Below, piece after piece: positions 31,424 through 40,763 of a DNA stretch of 64,000 bases. Every line of letters begins with the position of its first letter. The first letter of the stretch is position 1. The notes beneath the pieces were generated by a model, which ran no database searches, was not told the DNA's origin, and was given only the letters and a program-made list of their open reading frames with translations. This DNA comes from Marasmitruncus massiliensis (GTDB lineage: Bacteria; Bacillota; Clostridia; Oscillospirales; Ruminococcaceae), in the NCBI RefSeq assembly GCF_900186535.1, contig NZ_FYDE01000004.1:62001-126000 (forward strand). The letters run 5' to 3'. The translations under genes and the position numbers were made by a program.

Positions 31424-32767
31424 ATGCAGCTTTTTTGGCGTAAAATTACCCCTACGAAGTTTTTAACACTTGGTTATCTGGTAATCATTCTGGCAGGTGC
31501 TTTGCTTTTGATGCTGCCTTTTTCCACGCGAAGCGGGCAGAGCACACCGTTTTTTGACGCGCTCTTTACTTCGGCATCCGCAACCTGTGTGACGGGGCTG
31601 GTCATATACGATACATACACCTATTGGTCGGGATTCGGACAGGCGGTTATCCTGTTCCTGATCCAGATCGGCGGCCTTGGATTTGTAACGCTGGCAATCG
31701 CCGTTACCACTTTTACAAAACGGAAAATCGGCCTGAAACAGCGCTGCGTGATGCAGGAGTCGATTGCCGCACCTCAGATGGGTGGAATTGTCCGGCTGAC
31801 GCGGTTTGTTTTTTACGGAACGCTTTTCTGCGAGATAGCGGGAGCACTGGTTTTGTCTTTTCGTTTATGCCCGCTGTTTGGCTTTACAAAGGGAATCTAT
31901 TTTTCCGTTTTCCACAGCATTTCGGCGTTCTGCAACGCAGGGTTTGACCTGATGGGGGCGCTGGAACCTTCCTCGTCGCTGACCCGCTTTTCGGGGGATC
32001 CTCTCATTAATTTGCCGGTAATGTTTTTGATTGTCATCGGAGGCTTAGGCTTTTTTGTGTGGGAAGACCTGTGGCATCACCGGCATCATTGGAATCAATA
32101 CAGACTCCATACCAAGACCGTCCTCGCGGCGACAGGCTTGTTGATCGTCGTTTCGGGGGTGCTTTTCTTTTTTTTAGAGGCAAATGGGGCGGCTTTTGAC
32201 GGGAAAAGCACCGGCGAAAAAATATTGGCTTCCCTCTTTCAGGCAATTACACCCAGAACGGCGGGCTTTAATACGGTACAGCTCACCAAACTGAACGGTG
32301 CCAGTATCTTTTTAACCATTGCCCTGATGCTGATAGGCGGTTCGCCCGGCTCTACTGCCGGCGGTATCAAGACAACGACAGCCGCGCTGTTTGTGTTGGA
32401 TGTTGCTTCTATGTGGAGAAAAAGCCCCTCGATTGAATATTTTAAACGCAGGGTAGATCATGACGTTCTGCGCAATGCGTCGACAGTGCTGACCTTGTAT
32501 TTATTTTTTATCGGTCTGTCAACAATGCTGATTTCCTGGGTGGAAGGCGTCACTATGACGGAATCCATGTTTGAGTCGGTATCCGCAATCGGTACGGTCG
32601 GGCTTTCTCTGGGGATTACCCCGGCGCTGCACGTTCCGTCTAAACTCATACTGACTTTTCTAATGTATTTCGGGCGGGTAGGATGCCTGACCATCCTTTA
32701 TTCCATCGCGGACAGCCGTTCAGCAGCTCCATCCAAAATGCCTTTGGAGCGGATAGTAGTCGGATAA
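31424..32767 (+). CDS. ktrB: Potassium uptake channel subunit, TrkH/KtrB family
   Basis: 447 residues with repeated M1-P-M2 units. The four filter loops are visible: ATCVTGLVIYD, AFCNAGFDLMG, RTAGFNTVQL and AIGTVGLSLG, each with the conserved filter glycine. KtrB-type rather than long TrkH by length. Start ATG 31424 yields MQLFWRKITPTKFLTLGYL, the usual family opening; TTG 31400 and ATG 31412 are alternatives. The next gene encodes its regulatory subunit. Confidence 0.9.
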   Translation: MQLFWRKITPTKFLTLGYLVIILAGALLLMLPFSTRSGQSTPFFDALFTSASATCVTGLVIYDTYTYWSGFGQAVILFLIQIGGLGFVTLAIAVTTFTKRKIGLKQRCVMQESIAAPQMGGIVRLTRFVFYGTLFCEIAGALVLSFRLCPLFGFTKGIYFSVFHSISAFCNAGFDLMGALEPSSSLTRFSGDPLINLPVMFLIVIGGLGFFVWEDLWHHRHHWNQYRLHTKTVLAATGLLIVVSGVLFFFLEANGAAFDGKSTGEKILASLFQAITPRTAGFNTVQLTKLNGASIFLTIALMLIGGSPGSTAGGIKTTTAALFVLDVASMWRKSPSIEYFKRRVDHDVLRNASTVLTLYLFFIGLSTMLISWVEGVTMTESMFESVSAIGTVGLSLGITPALHVPSKLILTFLMYFGRVGCLTILYSIADSRSAAPSKMPLERIVVG

Positions 32768-32797
32768 TTTTCGCAATTCATAACGGAGGGTATCTTT

Positions 32798-33442
32798 GTG
32801 AAATCGATTTTGTTAATTGGTTTGGGCCGGTTTGGAAAACATATGGCTCAAAAGCTCAATGAATTAAACAATGAAGTTCTGGCGGTTGATATCAATGAGG
32901 AACGGGTAAATGAAGTGCTCCCGTTTGTCACCAGCGCGCAGATTGGAGACAGCACCAACGAGCAGTTCATCGCCTCACTCGGTGTGCGCAATTTCGATCT
33001 TTGTGTGGTCGCTATCGGTGATAATTTCCAAAGCTCGCTGGAAACCACGTCGCTTTTGAAGGAGTGCGGCGCCAAGTTTGTGCTGGCACGTGCAAGCAGG
33101 GACGTCCACGCAAAGTTTCTGCTGCGCAACGGCGCTGACAAGGTCGTTTATGCCGAAAAGGAAATGGCAATCCGTATGGCGGTCCGATACAGTTCGAACA
33201 GTATTTTCGACTATATTGAGCTGACCCCGGAATACTCTATTTATGAAATTTCTGTGCCTACATCGTGGATTGGGAAAACCATCATTCAAACGGCAGTAAG
33301 GACCAAATACCATATCAGCATCTTGGCGACCAAGCAGGACGGTGAAATTCTTCCGCTTCCAAAGCCGGACTATGAGTTCAAGGGAACAGAGACGCTGATT
33401 ATCTTAGGCCATCATGCGGATGTAAAAAAGCTGGTGGATTAA
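32798..33442 (+). CDS. ktrA: Potassium channel regulatory subunit, TrkA/KtrA family (RCK domain)
   Basis: 214 residues. RCK-N Rossmann fold starts SILLIGLGRFGKHMAQKL (GxGxxG) with the acidic VDIN ending strand 2, then IGDSTNEQFIASLG. RCK-C occupies about residues 140-214 (EISVPTSWIGKTI). It binds nucleotide and gates KtrB from the cytoplasm. The GTG start is set by GGAGGG seven to eight bases before it. A terminator follows. Confidence 0.92.
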   Translation: MKSILLIGLGRFGKHMAQKLNELNNEVLAVDINEERVNEVLPFVTSAQIGDSTNEQFIASLGVRNFDLCVVAIGDNFQSSLETTSLLKECGAKFVLARASRDVHAKFLLRNGADKVVYAEKEMAIRMAVRYSSNSIFDYIELTPEYSIYEISVPTSWIGKTIIQTAVRTKYHISILATKQDGEILPLPKPDYEFKGTETLIILGHHADVKKLVD

Positions 33443-33457
33443 TCACTTTTAAAACAG

Positions 33458-33494
33458 AAAAGGCAGTTTTGGATTTTTCCAAAACTGCCTTTTT
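33458..33494 (+). terminator. Terminator between ktrA and htrA (convergent genes)
   Basis: AAAAGGCAGTTTTGGA with its complement ending in CTGCCTTTTT. T-runs on both strands make it bidirectional. Confidence 0.85.
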
Positions 33495-33510
33495 CATACC
33501 ATTTTTGGGA

Positions 33511-35208
33511 TCAGCCAAAGAACTGGTTGAAGAAATCTTCAAATTCCTCGTAAGGGTCCTGATACTCGCTGTCATCGTTGCCGGGATTATACTTATTCCC
33601 GCTGTTCGGATCAGTGACTTCCGGCACCGGCTGCTGGTTGTTGGTAGCTGTATTGCCCATATCTTCAATCAGTTTAACCGTTGCAGTGAACTTTTTGCCG
33701 GAAACGCCAGAACGGGCAGCAGGGCGGAAGACTTCCAGTTCGATGGTGTCACCGGGCTTTTTACCTTCCAGCACCTTGCTGAGCGCCTGATTGCTGTCAA
33801 GATCTACCCCGTCTGCTTTGGTGAGGATGTCTCCGGGGACAATGCCTGCTCTCGAAATGTCTGATTCGGGCATGGTAGACTGTACAAACAGCCCGATAGG
33901 CACATTGTTCAGCCGCGCGGCGGAGATATCAACCGGATAAACAGTGATACCGAGCATAGCACGCCCGGTAACACGTCCGTTTTTCACAAGATCATCAATG
34001 ATGGGCTTGACTTCATTGGAAGGAATCGCGAACCCCATGCCCTCCGCGCCGGTGGAAATCATTTTGGCGGAGTTAATGCCAATAACCTGCCCGTATTCGT
34101 TTACCAGCGCGCCGCCCGAGTTGCCGGGATTGATGGCCGCGTCGGTCTGAATCAGCTTGGAATAAGTGGTGGTGGAGCCGCCGGCGCCGGAACTTGCAGT
34201 GAGCTGGCGGTTCAGTCCGGAAACAATGCCCTGCGTCACACTTCCGGCAAATTCCATAGACTGCGGGTTGCCGATTGCGATAACCTTTTCACCGACTTTC
34301 ACCTGATCGGAATTGCCGAAGGATGCGGGAGAGAGCCCTGTCGCTTCCACTTTAATCACAGCCAGGTCAGTCTTTGTATCCGCTCCGACGACGCGACCCT
34401 CATATTTCGTGGTGCCGTCGCTCATTGTGACGGTAATGCCGATGGCCCCTTCCACTACATGAGCATTGGTGGCAATATACCCGTTATCGCTGATTACGAT
34501 GCCGCTGCCCATGCCTTCCGCCTGATACTGCCCATAATTCAGGTAGGTGGTGATTGCCACAATGGAAGGTTCAACTTCATCCACAATCTGTTCGGTGGAC
34601 AGCTTTCCGTCCGGTGACGGTGCTTCGGAGTTTGCGGGCTTATCCTGCAGCGTAATTCCGGGCAGTTCGCTTGCGGGCACATTCAGGCTTGGTTCGTTGG
34701 TATCGGAAACAGATGATCGATTGCCTTGAATCGTGTTAAAAATGCTGACACCGGCCACGGAAACCAGCGAAATGACCACGACTGACGCGAGAATTACCGA
34801 AAAGACAATCAAGCCCTTGCTGCGTCGTTTGGGACTTGCGGCCTGCGCCTGCTGATAATCCTCAAACTTCCACTGATACGGCTCTTTGCCGCGCGACTGG
34901 TTTGAATTCTGCTGCCAGCCTCCGGACGCGCTGTACTGTTGAGGAGGCAGCTCATTTTGCGGGCGGGAAGACTGCCGGTGAGTCTCCGAGTAATAAGGCG
35001 GCCGGTATTCCTCGCCGTTTTGCCGCGGCGAATTCCATCCGTCGTTTTCGTCTGACGAAGGAGCGTTTGTACTGCCGTAATTCTGTGGATTTCCCAGTGT
35101 GCTGCCGCCGGGATTTGGGGTGCTGTTTTCTTCATTGTGCGGGGTCCGCTCTGTATTCTCGTTGTCTTCTGAATTAAGATGGTTAAAATTGTCCTCCATA
35201 TTGGTCAA
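33511..35208 (-). CDS. htrA: Membrane-anchored serine protease, HtrA/DegP family, with PDZ domain
   Basis: 565 residues: a long hydrophilic Asn/Gln/Ser-rich cytoplasmic tail (1-130), one helix (GLIVFSVILASVVVISLVSV), then the trypsin-like domain with His in NAHVV, Asp in DTKTDLAVIKV and Ser in NPGNSGGALVN. A PDZ domain (residues about 430-520, SRAGIVPGDILTKADG) follows, with an acidic end. It degrades misfolded extracellular proteins. The start is TTG 35208 or ATG 35199, with AAAGG upstream. The adjacent two-component genes, transcribed the same way from upstream, may regulate it. Confidence 0.9.
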   Translation of the reverse strand: MTNMEDNFNHLNSEDNENTERTPHNEENSTPNPGGSTLGNPQNYGSTNAPSSDENDGWNSPRQNGEEYRPPYYSETHRQSSRPQNELPPQQYSASGGWQQNSNQSRGKEPYQWKFEDYQQAQAASPKRRSKGLIVFSVILASVVVISLVSVAGVSIFNTIQGNRSSVSDTNEPSLNVPASELPGITLQDKPANSEAPSPDGKLSTEQIVDEVEPSIVAITTYLNYGQYQAEGMGSGIVISDNGYIATNAHVVEGAIGITVTMSDGTTKYEGRVVGADTKTDLAVIKVEATGLSPASFGNSDQVKVGEKVIAIGNPQSMEFAGSVTQGIVSGLNRQLTASSGAGGSTTTYSKLIQTDAAINPGNSGGALVNEYGQVIGINSAKMISTGAEGMGFAIPSNEVKPIIDDLVKNGRVTGRAMLGITVYPVDISAARLNNVPIGLFVQSTMPESDISRAGIVPGDILTKADGVDLDSNQALSKVLEGKKPGDTIELEVFRPAARSGVSGKKFTATVKLIEDMGNTATNNQQPVPEVTDPNSGNKYNPGNDDSEYQDPYEEFEDFFNQFFG

Positions 35209-35352
35209 CTGCCTTTCCGGTTATGTGAAATCATGTTCTCGTTGCTTTGACTGTATTTAGTATAACGGGTAAATGTGAAAATAAAATAACTAAGATTTAA
35301 AAAGATTTGAATATTATGATGAAAAATAGTTGAAATCTTTATTTCTAATTTA

Positions 35353-36822
35353 TTACTGCAGTTCTAATCTTGGCTCCTTTTCTTTTTCTTTCTTCTTTTT
35401 CTGCGGTTTTGGAATTGTGAACACAAACTCGCAGTATTCCCCTTCCACGCTGCGGACAATGATGTCGCCGCCATGCAGATTAATAATGGAGCGGACGATA
35501 TGCAGCCCGAGGCCGGCGCCGCCCTTGTCGCGGCTGCGGGATTTATCAGTTTTATAAAAGCGGTCGAATACATGAGGAATTTCGTCCTTGGGAATCCCGT
35601 CGCCGGAATTTTTGATGGAAACGCTGGTGGCTACGTCGTCCTCCGTGTACTCCACTTCAATATAGCCCCCCTCGCTGGCAAATTTAACCGCGTTTTCAAT
35701 TAAATTGTAGATCACCTGGTGAATCAGGTCGGGGTCGGCTTCTACCATGACCTTACCGTGGTCGAGACCCCGTACCTCAATGTTTTTGGCTTCCAGCGGC
35801 TGCTCAAATGTAAAAACGGTGCGGATAACCGTATCGTTCACATCAAACAGGTCGGGCTTGATCTCCAGCTCGCCGGCCTCAATGCGGGCGATATTCAGCA
35901 TCGAGCGAACCAGGCGGGAAAGCCGTTTGATTTCCTGCGAAACAATGTTCAGATAATAATCCCGCTTGTCGTCCGGAATCGTGCCGTCAAGGATACCGTC
36001 GATGAATCCGCCGATGGTGGTCATCGGGGTGCGCAGCTCGTGGGATACATTGGCCGTAAAGGAACGGCGGGTGGTTTCCGTGGTCGCCAGGGAGGAGGCC
36101 ATGTTATTAAAGGAAATTGCCAGCTGCCCGAGCTCATCATAGCTCTCCACCGGGACGCGGACGGTAAAATCCCCTTTGGAAAAGCTCTGTGTCGCGGCCA
36201 CCATCTTGCGCAGCGGGCGCACGAGATCCGCCGTAATAAAATATACGGCGGCAAACGCCAGAATTAATACCGCGAGAGAGCTGACCATGAACATTTTCAG
36301 AATTTCCTTCAGAAACACCGTGAGCGCTTTTGCGGAGGCGGAAACGAAAACCACAGCGGCCGATGTGCCGTCGTCGCGGTTTACGGAAATGCCTACGGTA
36401 TAATGGGCGTCGGGATAAAGCCCGCCCATTTTACCAAGCTCCTGATAACCGCCTGCTGTGGAGGCTTTTTCGATAATTGCCTTCGAGATCGTCTGGTTTA
36501 CGTGGTTAGCGCCGGTGCCTTCGGCAAACAGCAGCAGTTCCCCTTCCGTATTGGCAAGATAAATATCAGACTCGATGGAATTGGCCAGAATGGTGTACAT
36601 GGGAAGCACGACCTGGGGGGTTACCCTTTCAAACGAGTTGTTCCGGATATTGGAATAGGTCAGCGCCGCAGCCTGATGGGCATTGTGCTCCAAAAGCTTA
36701 TACCGGTCCTGCTTAAAATATTGTGCTGCGAAAACCAGTAGCACCGCGCCCAGAATTGTGATGCTCAGCAGAATAATGGATGCCACAGTGACAAAATGCT
36801 TGCTGAACAGAGTTTTGCGCAT
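35353..36822 (-). CDS. Sensor histidine kinase, HAMP-HisKA type
   Basis: 489 residues: TM1 (about 10-32), an extracellular sensor of some 130 residues, TM2 (about 165-187), HAMP, HisKA (FTANVSHELRTPMTTIGG) and the ATPase (NLIENAVKF, KDKGGAGLGLHIVRSI). GGGGGA precedes the ATG at 36822; the longer frame upstream has no support. The C-terminal tail is Lys/Glu-rich. It partners with the OmpR-type regulator encoded 73 bases upstream. A role in envelope stress fits the neighbouring htrA. Confidence 0.9.
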   Translation of the reverse strand: MRKTLFSKHFVTVASIILLSITILGAVLLVFAAQYFKQDRYKLLEHNAHQAAALTYSNIRNNSFERVTPQVVLPMYTILANSIESDIYLANTEGELLLFAEGTGANHVNQTISKAIIEKASTAGGYQELGKMGGLYPDAHYTVGISVNRDDGTSAAVVFVSASAKALTVFLKEILKMFMVSSLAVLILAFAAVYFITADLVRPLRKMVAATQSFSKGDFTVRVPVESYDELGQLAISFNNMASSLATTETTRRSFTANVSHELRTPMTTIGGFIDGILDGTIPDDKRDYYLNIVSQEIKRLSRLVRSMLNIARIEAGELEIKPDLFDVNDTVIRTVFTFEQPLEAKNIEVRGLDHGKVMVEADPDLIHQVIYNLIENAVKFASEGGYIEVEYTEDDVATSVSIKNSGDGIPKDEIPHVFDRFYKTDKSRSRDKGGAGLGLHIVRSIINLHGGDIIVRSVEGEYCEFVFTIPKPQKKKKEKEKEPRLELQ

Positions 36823-36895
36823 ATTGAATCGTCCCCCTGCACATTGATGCAAAAACGGGCCGGACACCGCCCGACCCGTTCCCCGGTTCTAAAAT

Positions 36896-37588
36896 CTATT
36901 CTTTTACTTCAAATTTGTAGCCGACGCCCCATACGGTTTTGAGCGTCCACTGCTCCGAAACGCCTTCCAGCTTTTCGCGCAGGCGCTTGATGTGGACATC
37001 GACGGTGCGGGAGTCGCCGTAATACTCGAATCCCCATACTTCGTCAAGTAGCTGGTCACGGGTGTAAACGCGGTTGGGGTTGCTTGCCAGATGGTAGAGC
37101 AGCTCCAGCTCCTTGGGCGGCGTATCAATCGCCTTGCCGTCGACCTTCAGTTCATATTTGGTCATGTTGACCACCAGCTTGTCGTAGCTGACTTCCTTGA
37201 TGTCACTCTCGGCCGCGGATTTCCCGGTCCGCCGCATGATGGCCTTGATACGGGCGACAATTTCCTTGGGGTCAAAGGGCTTGACCACATAATCGTCGGA
37301 GCCAAGCTCCAGACCGAGCACTTTATCAAAAGTTTCGCCCTTGGCGGTAATCATAATGATCGGGCAGTTGGATTTTTTGCGGATTTCCCGGCAGACCTGC
37401 CAGCCGTCCAGCTTGGGCATCATGATATCCAGCAAAATCAGATCCGGCGTCTCGGAGGCAAACTTTGCGAGCGCTTCTTCGCCGTCGTTGGCGATTGCGA
37501 GCGCGTATCCCTCTTTTTCGAGATAAAGGCGGAGCAGTTCGCAGATATTACGGTCGTCATCGCAAACCAGTATCTTTCCGGTAGACAT
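36896..37588 (-). CDS. Response regulator, OmpR family
   Basis: 230 residues: receiver with CDDD pocket, phosphoacceptor D54 in LLDIMMPKLDG, Thr in IMITAKG and Lys in YVVKPFDP, then winged helix (TPPKELELLYHLASNPNRVYTRDQLLDEVWG). GGAGGGAAC precedes the ATG. First gene of the regulator-kinase pair. Confidence 0.92.
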   Translation of the reverse strand: MSTGKILVCDDDRNICELLRLYLEKEGYALAIANDGEEALAKFASETPDLILLDIMMPKLDGWQVCREIRKKSNCPIIMITAKGETFDKVLGLELGSDDYVVKPFDPKEIVARIKAIMRRTGKSAAESDIKEVSYDKLVVNMTKYELKVDGKAIDTPPKELELLYHLASNPNRVYTRDQLLDEVWGFEYYGDSRTVDVHIKRLREKLEGVSEQWTLKTVWGVGYKFEVKE

Positions 37589-37752
37589 TTCAGTTCCCTC
37601 CGTTTTATGCTATAGTCTGATGTTCTTTACCTAGCAATATAATACCACAATTATACAGCAAAATGATATACTTTGGTGAATATTTTTTGAACTGGGCTTG
37701 TCCAGTTTCCGAATTATTACCGCTTTCCGCCGAAAGAAAACGGAAAGCCCTC

Positions 37753-37781
37753 TTGTGAAAAAAGGAAAAGAACGCTATAAT
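37753..37781 (+). promoter_or_regulatory. Promoter of ychF; leader 37790-37917
   Basis: -35 TTGTGA, 17-bp spacer, -10 TATAAT. The following 130-base leader has a GC-rich first half and a stem (CTCTTATC with its near complement GATAAGAG, 37832-37865), with no known riboswitch seen. The rest of 37589-37752 is empty. Confidence 0.7.
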
Positions 37782-37917
37782 ATAAAACTGTTTGGATTGC
37801 CGGACGCGGGGAACGGGTTTGCTCTGCGCACGGCCTCTTATCATTCGTTGCTTCGCGGATAAGAGCAGCTATCATCTATTATGTGCCGAGCGCGGAGCGG
37901 CAGATCGGAGTTTCAGA

Positions 37918-39015
37918 ATGAAATTAGGTATTGTCGGGCTGCCCAATGTGGGCAAATCGACCCTTTTTAATGCGATTACCAATGCGGGAGCCCAATCGGC
38001 CAACTACCCGTTTTGCACCATAGAGCCGAATGTGGGGATGGTAGCCGTGCCGGATGAACGTCTGGACGTGCTGGCAAAAATGTACGACCCTGATAAATAT
38101 ACGCCCGCTGTTATTGAATTTGTGGACATCGCCGGCCTTGTGCGCGGCGCGTCAAAAGGCGAGGGGCTGGGAAACAAATTTCTCTCCCACATCCGCGAAG
38201 TGGACGCGATTGTCCATGTGGTTCGCTGCTTTGAGGACGGAGAGATTGTGCATGTGGACGGGGAGATCGGCCCCGAACGGGATATCGAAACGATCAACCT
38301 TGAGCTGATCTTTTCCGACATTGACCTTGTGGACCGGAAGATCGACCGGTCGCTGAAAGCGGCAAAAGGCGGGGATAAGACGCTGGCGTCGCAGGCTGAT
38401 GTGCTCAAACGCCTGAAAGCACATCTCGAAGAGGGCAAATCCGCCCGCAGCTTTGTCTGCGACGAGGAAGAACGGGAAGCCTTTGCGGATGTCCCGCTTT
38501 TGTCTGGAAAGCCGATCATTTATGCCGCCAACATGAGCGAAACCGATTTTGCGGGCGGTATTGAAAAGAATCGTTATTTCCACGAGGTTGAGGAGATTGC
38601 GGCGGCGGAAAACAGCGAGGTACTGCCGATCTGTGCCAGAATCGAGGAAGAGATCGCAGGCATGTCCCCCGAGGACAAGCTGATGTTCCTTGAGGATATG
38701 GGGCTTCACCAGTCCGGCCTTGACCGCCTGATTCAAAAGAGTTACTCTCTGCTTGGCCTGATCTCTTATCTGACCGCCGGAAAACAGGAAGTCCGCGCAT
38801 GGACGATTGAAAAAGGAACCAAAGCGCCGCAGGCGGCGGGCAAAATCCATTCGGATTTTGAAAAAGGCTTTATCCGTGCGGAAATCATCGCATTTGACGA
38901 TCTGGTAAAATGCGGCTCGATGACGGCGGCGAAGGAAAAGGGGCTTGTGCGCTCCGAAGGAAAAGAATATGTGTTTCAGGACGGCGACGTTGTCCTGTTC
39001 CGTTTTAACGTATGA
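37918..39015 (+). CDS. ychF: Obg-like ATPase YchF
   Basis: 365 residues. Walker A is GLPNVGKSTLF, followed by DIAGLVRGASKGEGLGN. The nucleotide-specificity motif reads NMSE instead of NKxD, which is the YchF hallmark for ATP over GTP. A coiled-coil hairpin and TGS domain (RAWTIEKGTKAPQAAGKIHSDFEKGFIRAE) follow. ATG 37918, after CGGAG, fits the universally conserved MKxGIVGLPNVGKS start. It is a ribosome-associated stress ATPase. Confidence 0.95.
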   Translation: MKLGIVGLPNVGKSTLFNAITNAGAQSANYPFCTIEPNVGMVAVPDERLDVLAKMYDPDKYTPAVIEFVDIAGLVRGASKGEGLGNKFLSHIREVDAIVHVVRCFEDGEIVHVDGEIGPERDIETINLELIFSDIDLVDRKIDRSLKAAKGGDKTLASQADVLKRLKAHLEEGKSARSFVCDEEEREAFADVPLLSGKPIIYAANMSETDFAGGIEKNRYFHEVEEIAAAENSEVLPICARIEEEIAGMSPEDKLMFLEDMGLHQSGLDRLIQKSYSLLGLISYLTAGKQEVRAWTIEKGTKAPQAAGKIHSDFEKGFIRAEIIAFDDLVKCGSMTAAKEKGLVRSEGKEYVFQDGDVVLFRFNV

Positions 39016-39536
39016 TGCCCCGCCGGTTTCTTTTGCTCTTTACGGGTCTGTTCGTCTGCGGAGCGGCCGTTGGTGTCGTTGGGTTTTTGCTCAGCCGGCC
39101 CGCAAAAACGGGCTATCTTCCGAAGGCCCAAAATGACTTGATTCTTGCCGCGGTCGGGGTTTCGTCGGAGGAAAGCTCCGGACGCAGCATTGAGGCACGC
39201 ACGGAGCGGGAGAGCTATCCTGCCGGAACAAAAGAAATTGTGCTGATCATCACGAATCACAGCGAGGACGTTCTGGGTTATACCGGATATTATGATTTCC
39301 GGCGCGTGGATGGCGATGTGATCACGCCGCTTGCCGTCCGCCCCGACGTTGTATTCGATATGACGGATCAACAGCTGAACCCAAGCGAAACGGTCCGGGA
39401 AACGGTGCCGGTCGACCTGTTCGACGAGCCTCTGCCTTCCGGTACCTACCGTGCCGCCCAGCTTGCCTGCTTCAGCGGTGCGCAGGGGGAAGCTCTCGCG
39501 TGCACCGAGATTACCGCGGACTTTGTGATCGATTAA
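39012..39536 (+). CDS. Membrane-anchored Ig-like protein, 174 aa
   Basis: The start overlaps the ychF stop (ATGA), so it is translationally coupled. The N-terminal helix FLLLFTGLFVCGAAVGVVGFLL anchors it. The exposed part has an Ig-like beta-sandwich signature: ARTERESYPAGTKEIVLIITN, then a second strand set (LNPSETVRETVPVDLFDEPLPSGTYR), of the kind found in small bacterial surface proteins of the Big_6-like group. No catalytic residues are seen. A terminator follows at once. Confidence 0.6.
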   Translation: MMPRRFLLLFTGLFVCGAAVGVVGFLLSRPAKTGYLPKAQNDLILAAVGVSSEESSGRSIEARTERESYPAGTKEIVLIITNHSEDVLGYTGYYDFRRVDGDVITPLAVRPDVVFDMTDQQLNPSETVRETVPVDLFDEPLPSGTYRAAQLACFSGAQGEALACTEITADFVID

Positions 39537-39572
39537 AAAACCGCTCTTCCGAATTTTGGAAGAGCGGTTTTT
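39536..39572 (+). terminator. Terminator after the Ig-like gene
   Basis: AAAACCGCTCTTCC and GGAAGAGCGGTTTTT with a 7-nt loop. Also faces the convergent FAH-family gene. Confidence 0.85.
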
Positions 39573-39582
39573 GCTGTTTGCG

Positions 39583-40464
39583 TTAATCAATGGGATTGGT
39601 CAGCGTTCCGATTCCCTCGATGGAACATTCCACGATATCGCCTGATTTTAAAAATTTGGGAGGCGTGAACCCTATGCCGACGCCTGCGGGCGTGCCCATG
39701 GAAATGATGGTGCCCGCTTTCAGCGTCATACCCTGCGACAGCTCGTGGATCACATGGGCAATGCCGAAGATCAGAAGTCCGGTCGTGCTGTCCTGCCGAA
39801 GCTCGCCGTTGACGCGGGACTGGATTTTTAAAACGGGCGGCTGCGCAAATTCATCGGCGGTCACAATCCAGGGACCCATTGGGAAAAAGCCGTCGAGACT
39901 TTTTCCGAAATACCACTGCTTGTGGCGGTTCTGCAAAACGCGCGCGCTGACGTCATTGGCGACCGTATAGCCGAGCACATAGTCAAACGCATCTTCTTCA
40001 GAAACATTTTTCGCGTCTTTTTTCAGGATAACAACGAGCTCCGCTTCATAGTCCAGGCGGTCTTCAATATCGGCATGCGCGGGAACCGGGCCGCCGTCAC
40101 AGTTGGCTTCGGTGACACGCTTGGAAAAATAAACCGGATACTGCCGTTCCCCGTCGAAGGTTTCCAGCTTATAGCGGGCGGATTCCTCCGCGTGGGCCAT
40201 GTAATTGATGCCCAGACAGATGACATCCTGGCGGGGATAGGGAATCGGCGCCCGTTTTTCCACACGATCGACGGGGATTGTGGAAAATTTCCCGCCCGCC
40301 AGCTTCGCCTTGATGGATTCCCAGCCGGCGTCGTCGGTTTGTTCAATCAATTCGGACATACTTGCGCAGTTGATTCCCAGTTCCTTTCCTGGAACGATCT
40401 GATCGGTGCCGGCCAAAATACCGACATGGTCGGTTCCGTTTTGGCGATAGGTTAAAAGCTTCAT
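39583..40464 (-). CDS. Fumarylacetoacetate hydrolase family protein
   Basis: 293 residues with the FAH fold: PRQDVICLGINYMAHAEE, DRLDYEAELVVILKK (metal-binding Glu pair), VANDVSARVLQ, KSLDGFFPMGPWIV and SMGTPAGVGIGF. Such enzymes hydrolyse C-C bonds or hydrate/isomerise diketo acids; the substrate cannot be read. ATG 40464 is favoured over 40473 because GGGGG is then nine to ten bases upstream. It is a single gene between convergent and divergent neighbours. Confidence 0.85.
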   Translation of the reverse strand: MKLLTYRQNGTDHVGILAGTDQIVPGKELGINCASMSELIEQTDDAGWESIKAKLAGGKFSTIPVDRVEKRAPIPYPRQDVICLGINYMAHAEESARYKLETFDGERQYPVYFSKRVTEANCDGGPVPAHADIEDRLDYEAELVVILKKDAKNVSEEDAFDYVLGYTVANDVSARVLQNRHKQWYFGKSLDGFFPMGPWIVTADEFAQPPVLKIQSRVNGELRQDSTTGLLIFGIAHVIHELSQGMTLKAGTIISMGTPAGVGIGFTPPKFLKSGDIVECSIEGIGTLTNPID

Positions 40465-40763
40465 AACATTCATTCCCCCTGCTTAGACTGAACTCCGGCC
40501 ACTGCGCACAATCATGCCGCCGCCGGGCTTTTACAAATCCTTCCTTTATTATCCAATATTTTATTCAAATTTGCAACTATAATTTGAGCAGGACTCGGAA
40601 TGGTACTGACAGTTTTGCAGGGAATGCCGTCTGAAATGATAGCCGAACCGACAATTTTCAACATTTTTTTACTATTTTGTCAAATATCCGCTTAATCCCT
40701 TTTCAGATCGCTAAAAAAGTGGTAAAATTTGACCAGTAATTTATGGCAGGGGAGACCGGCATA

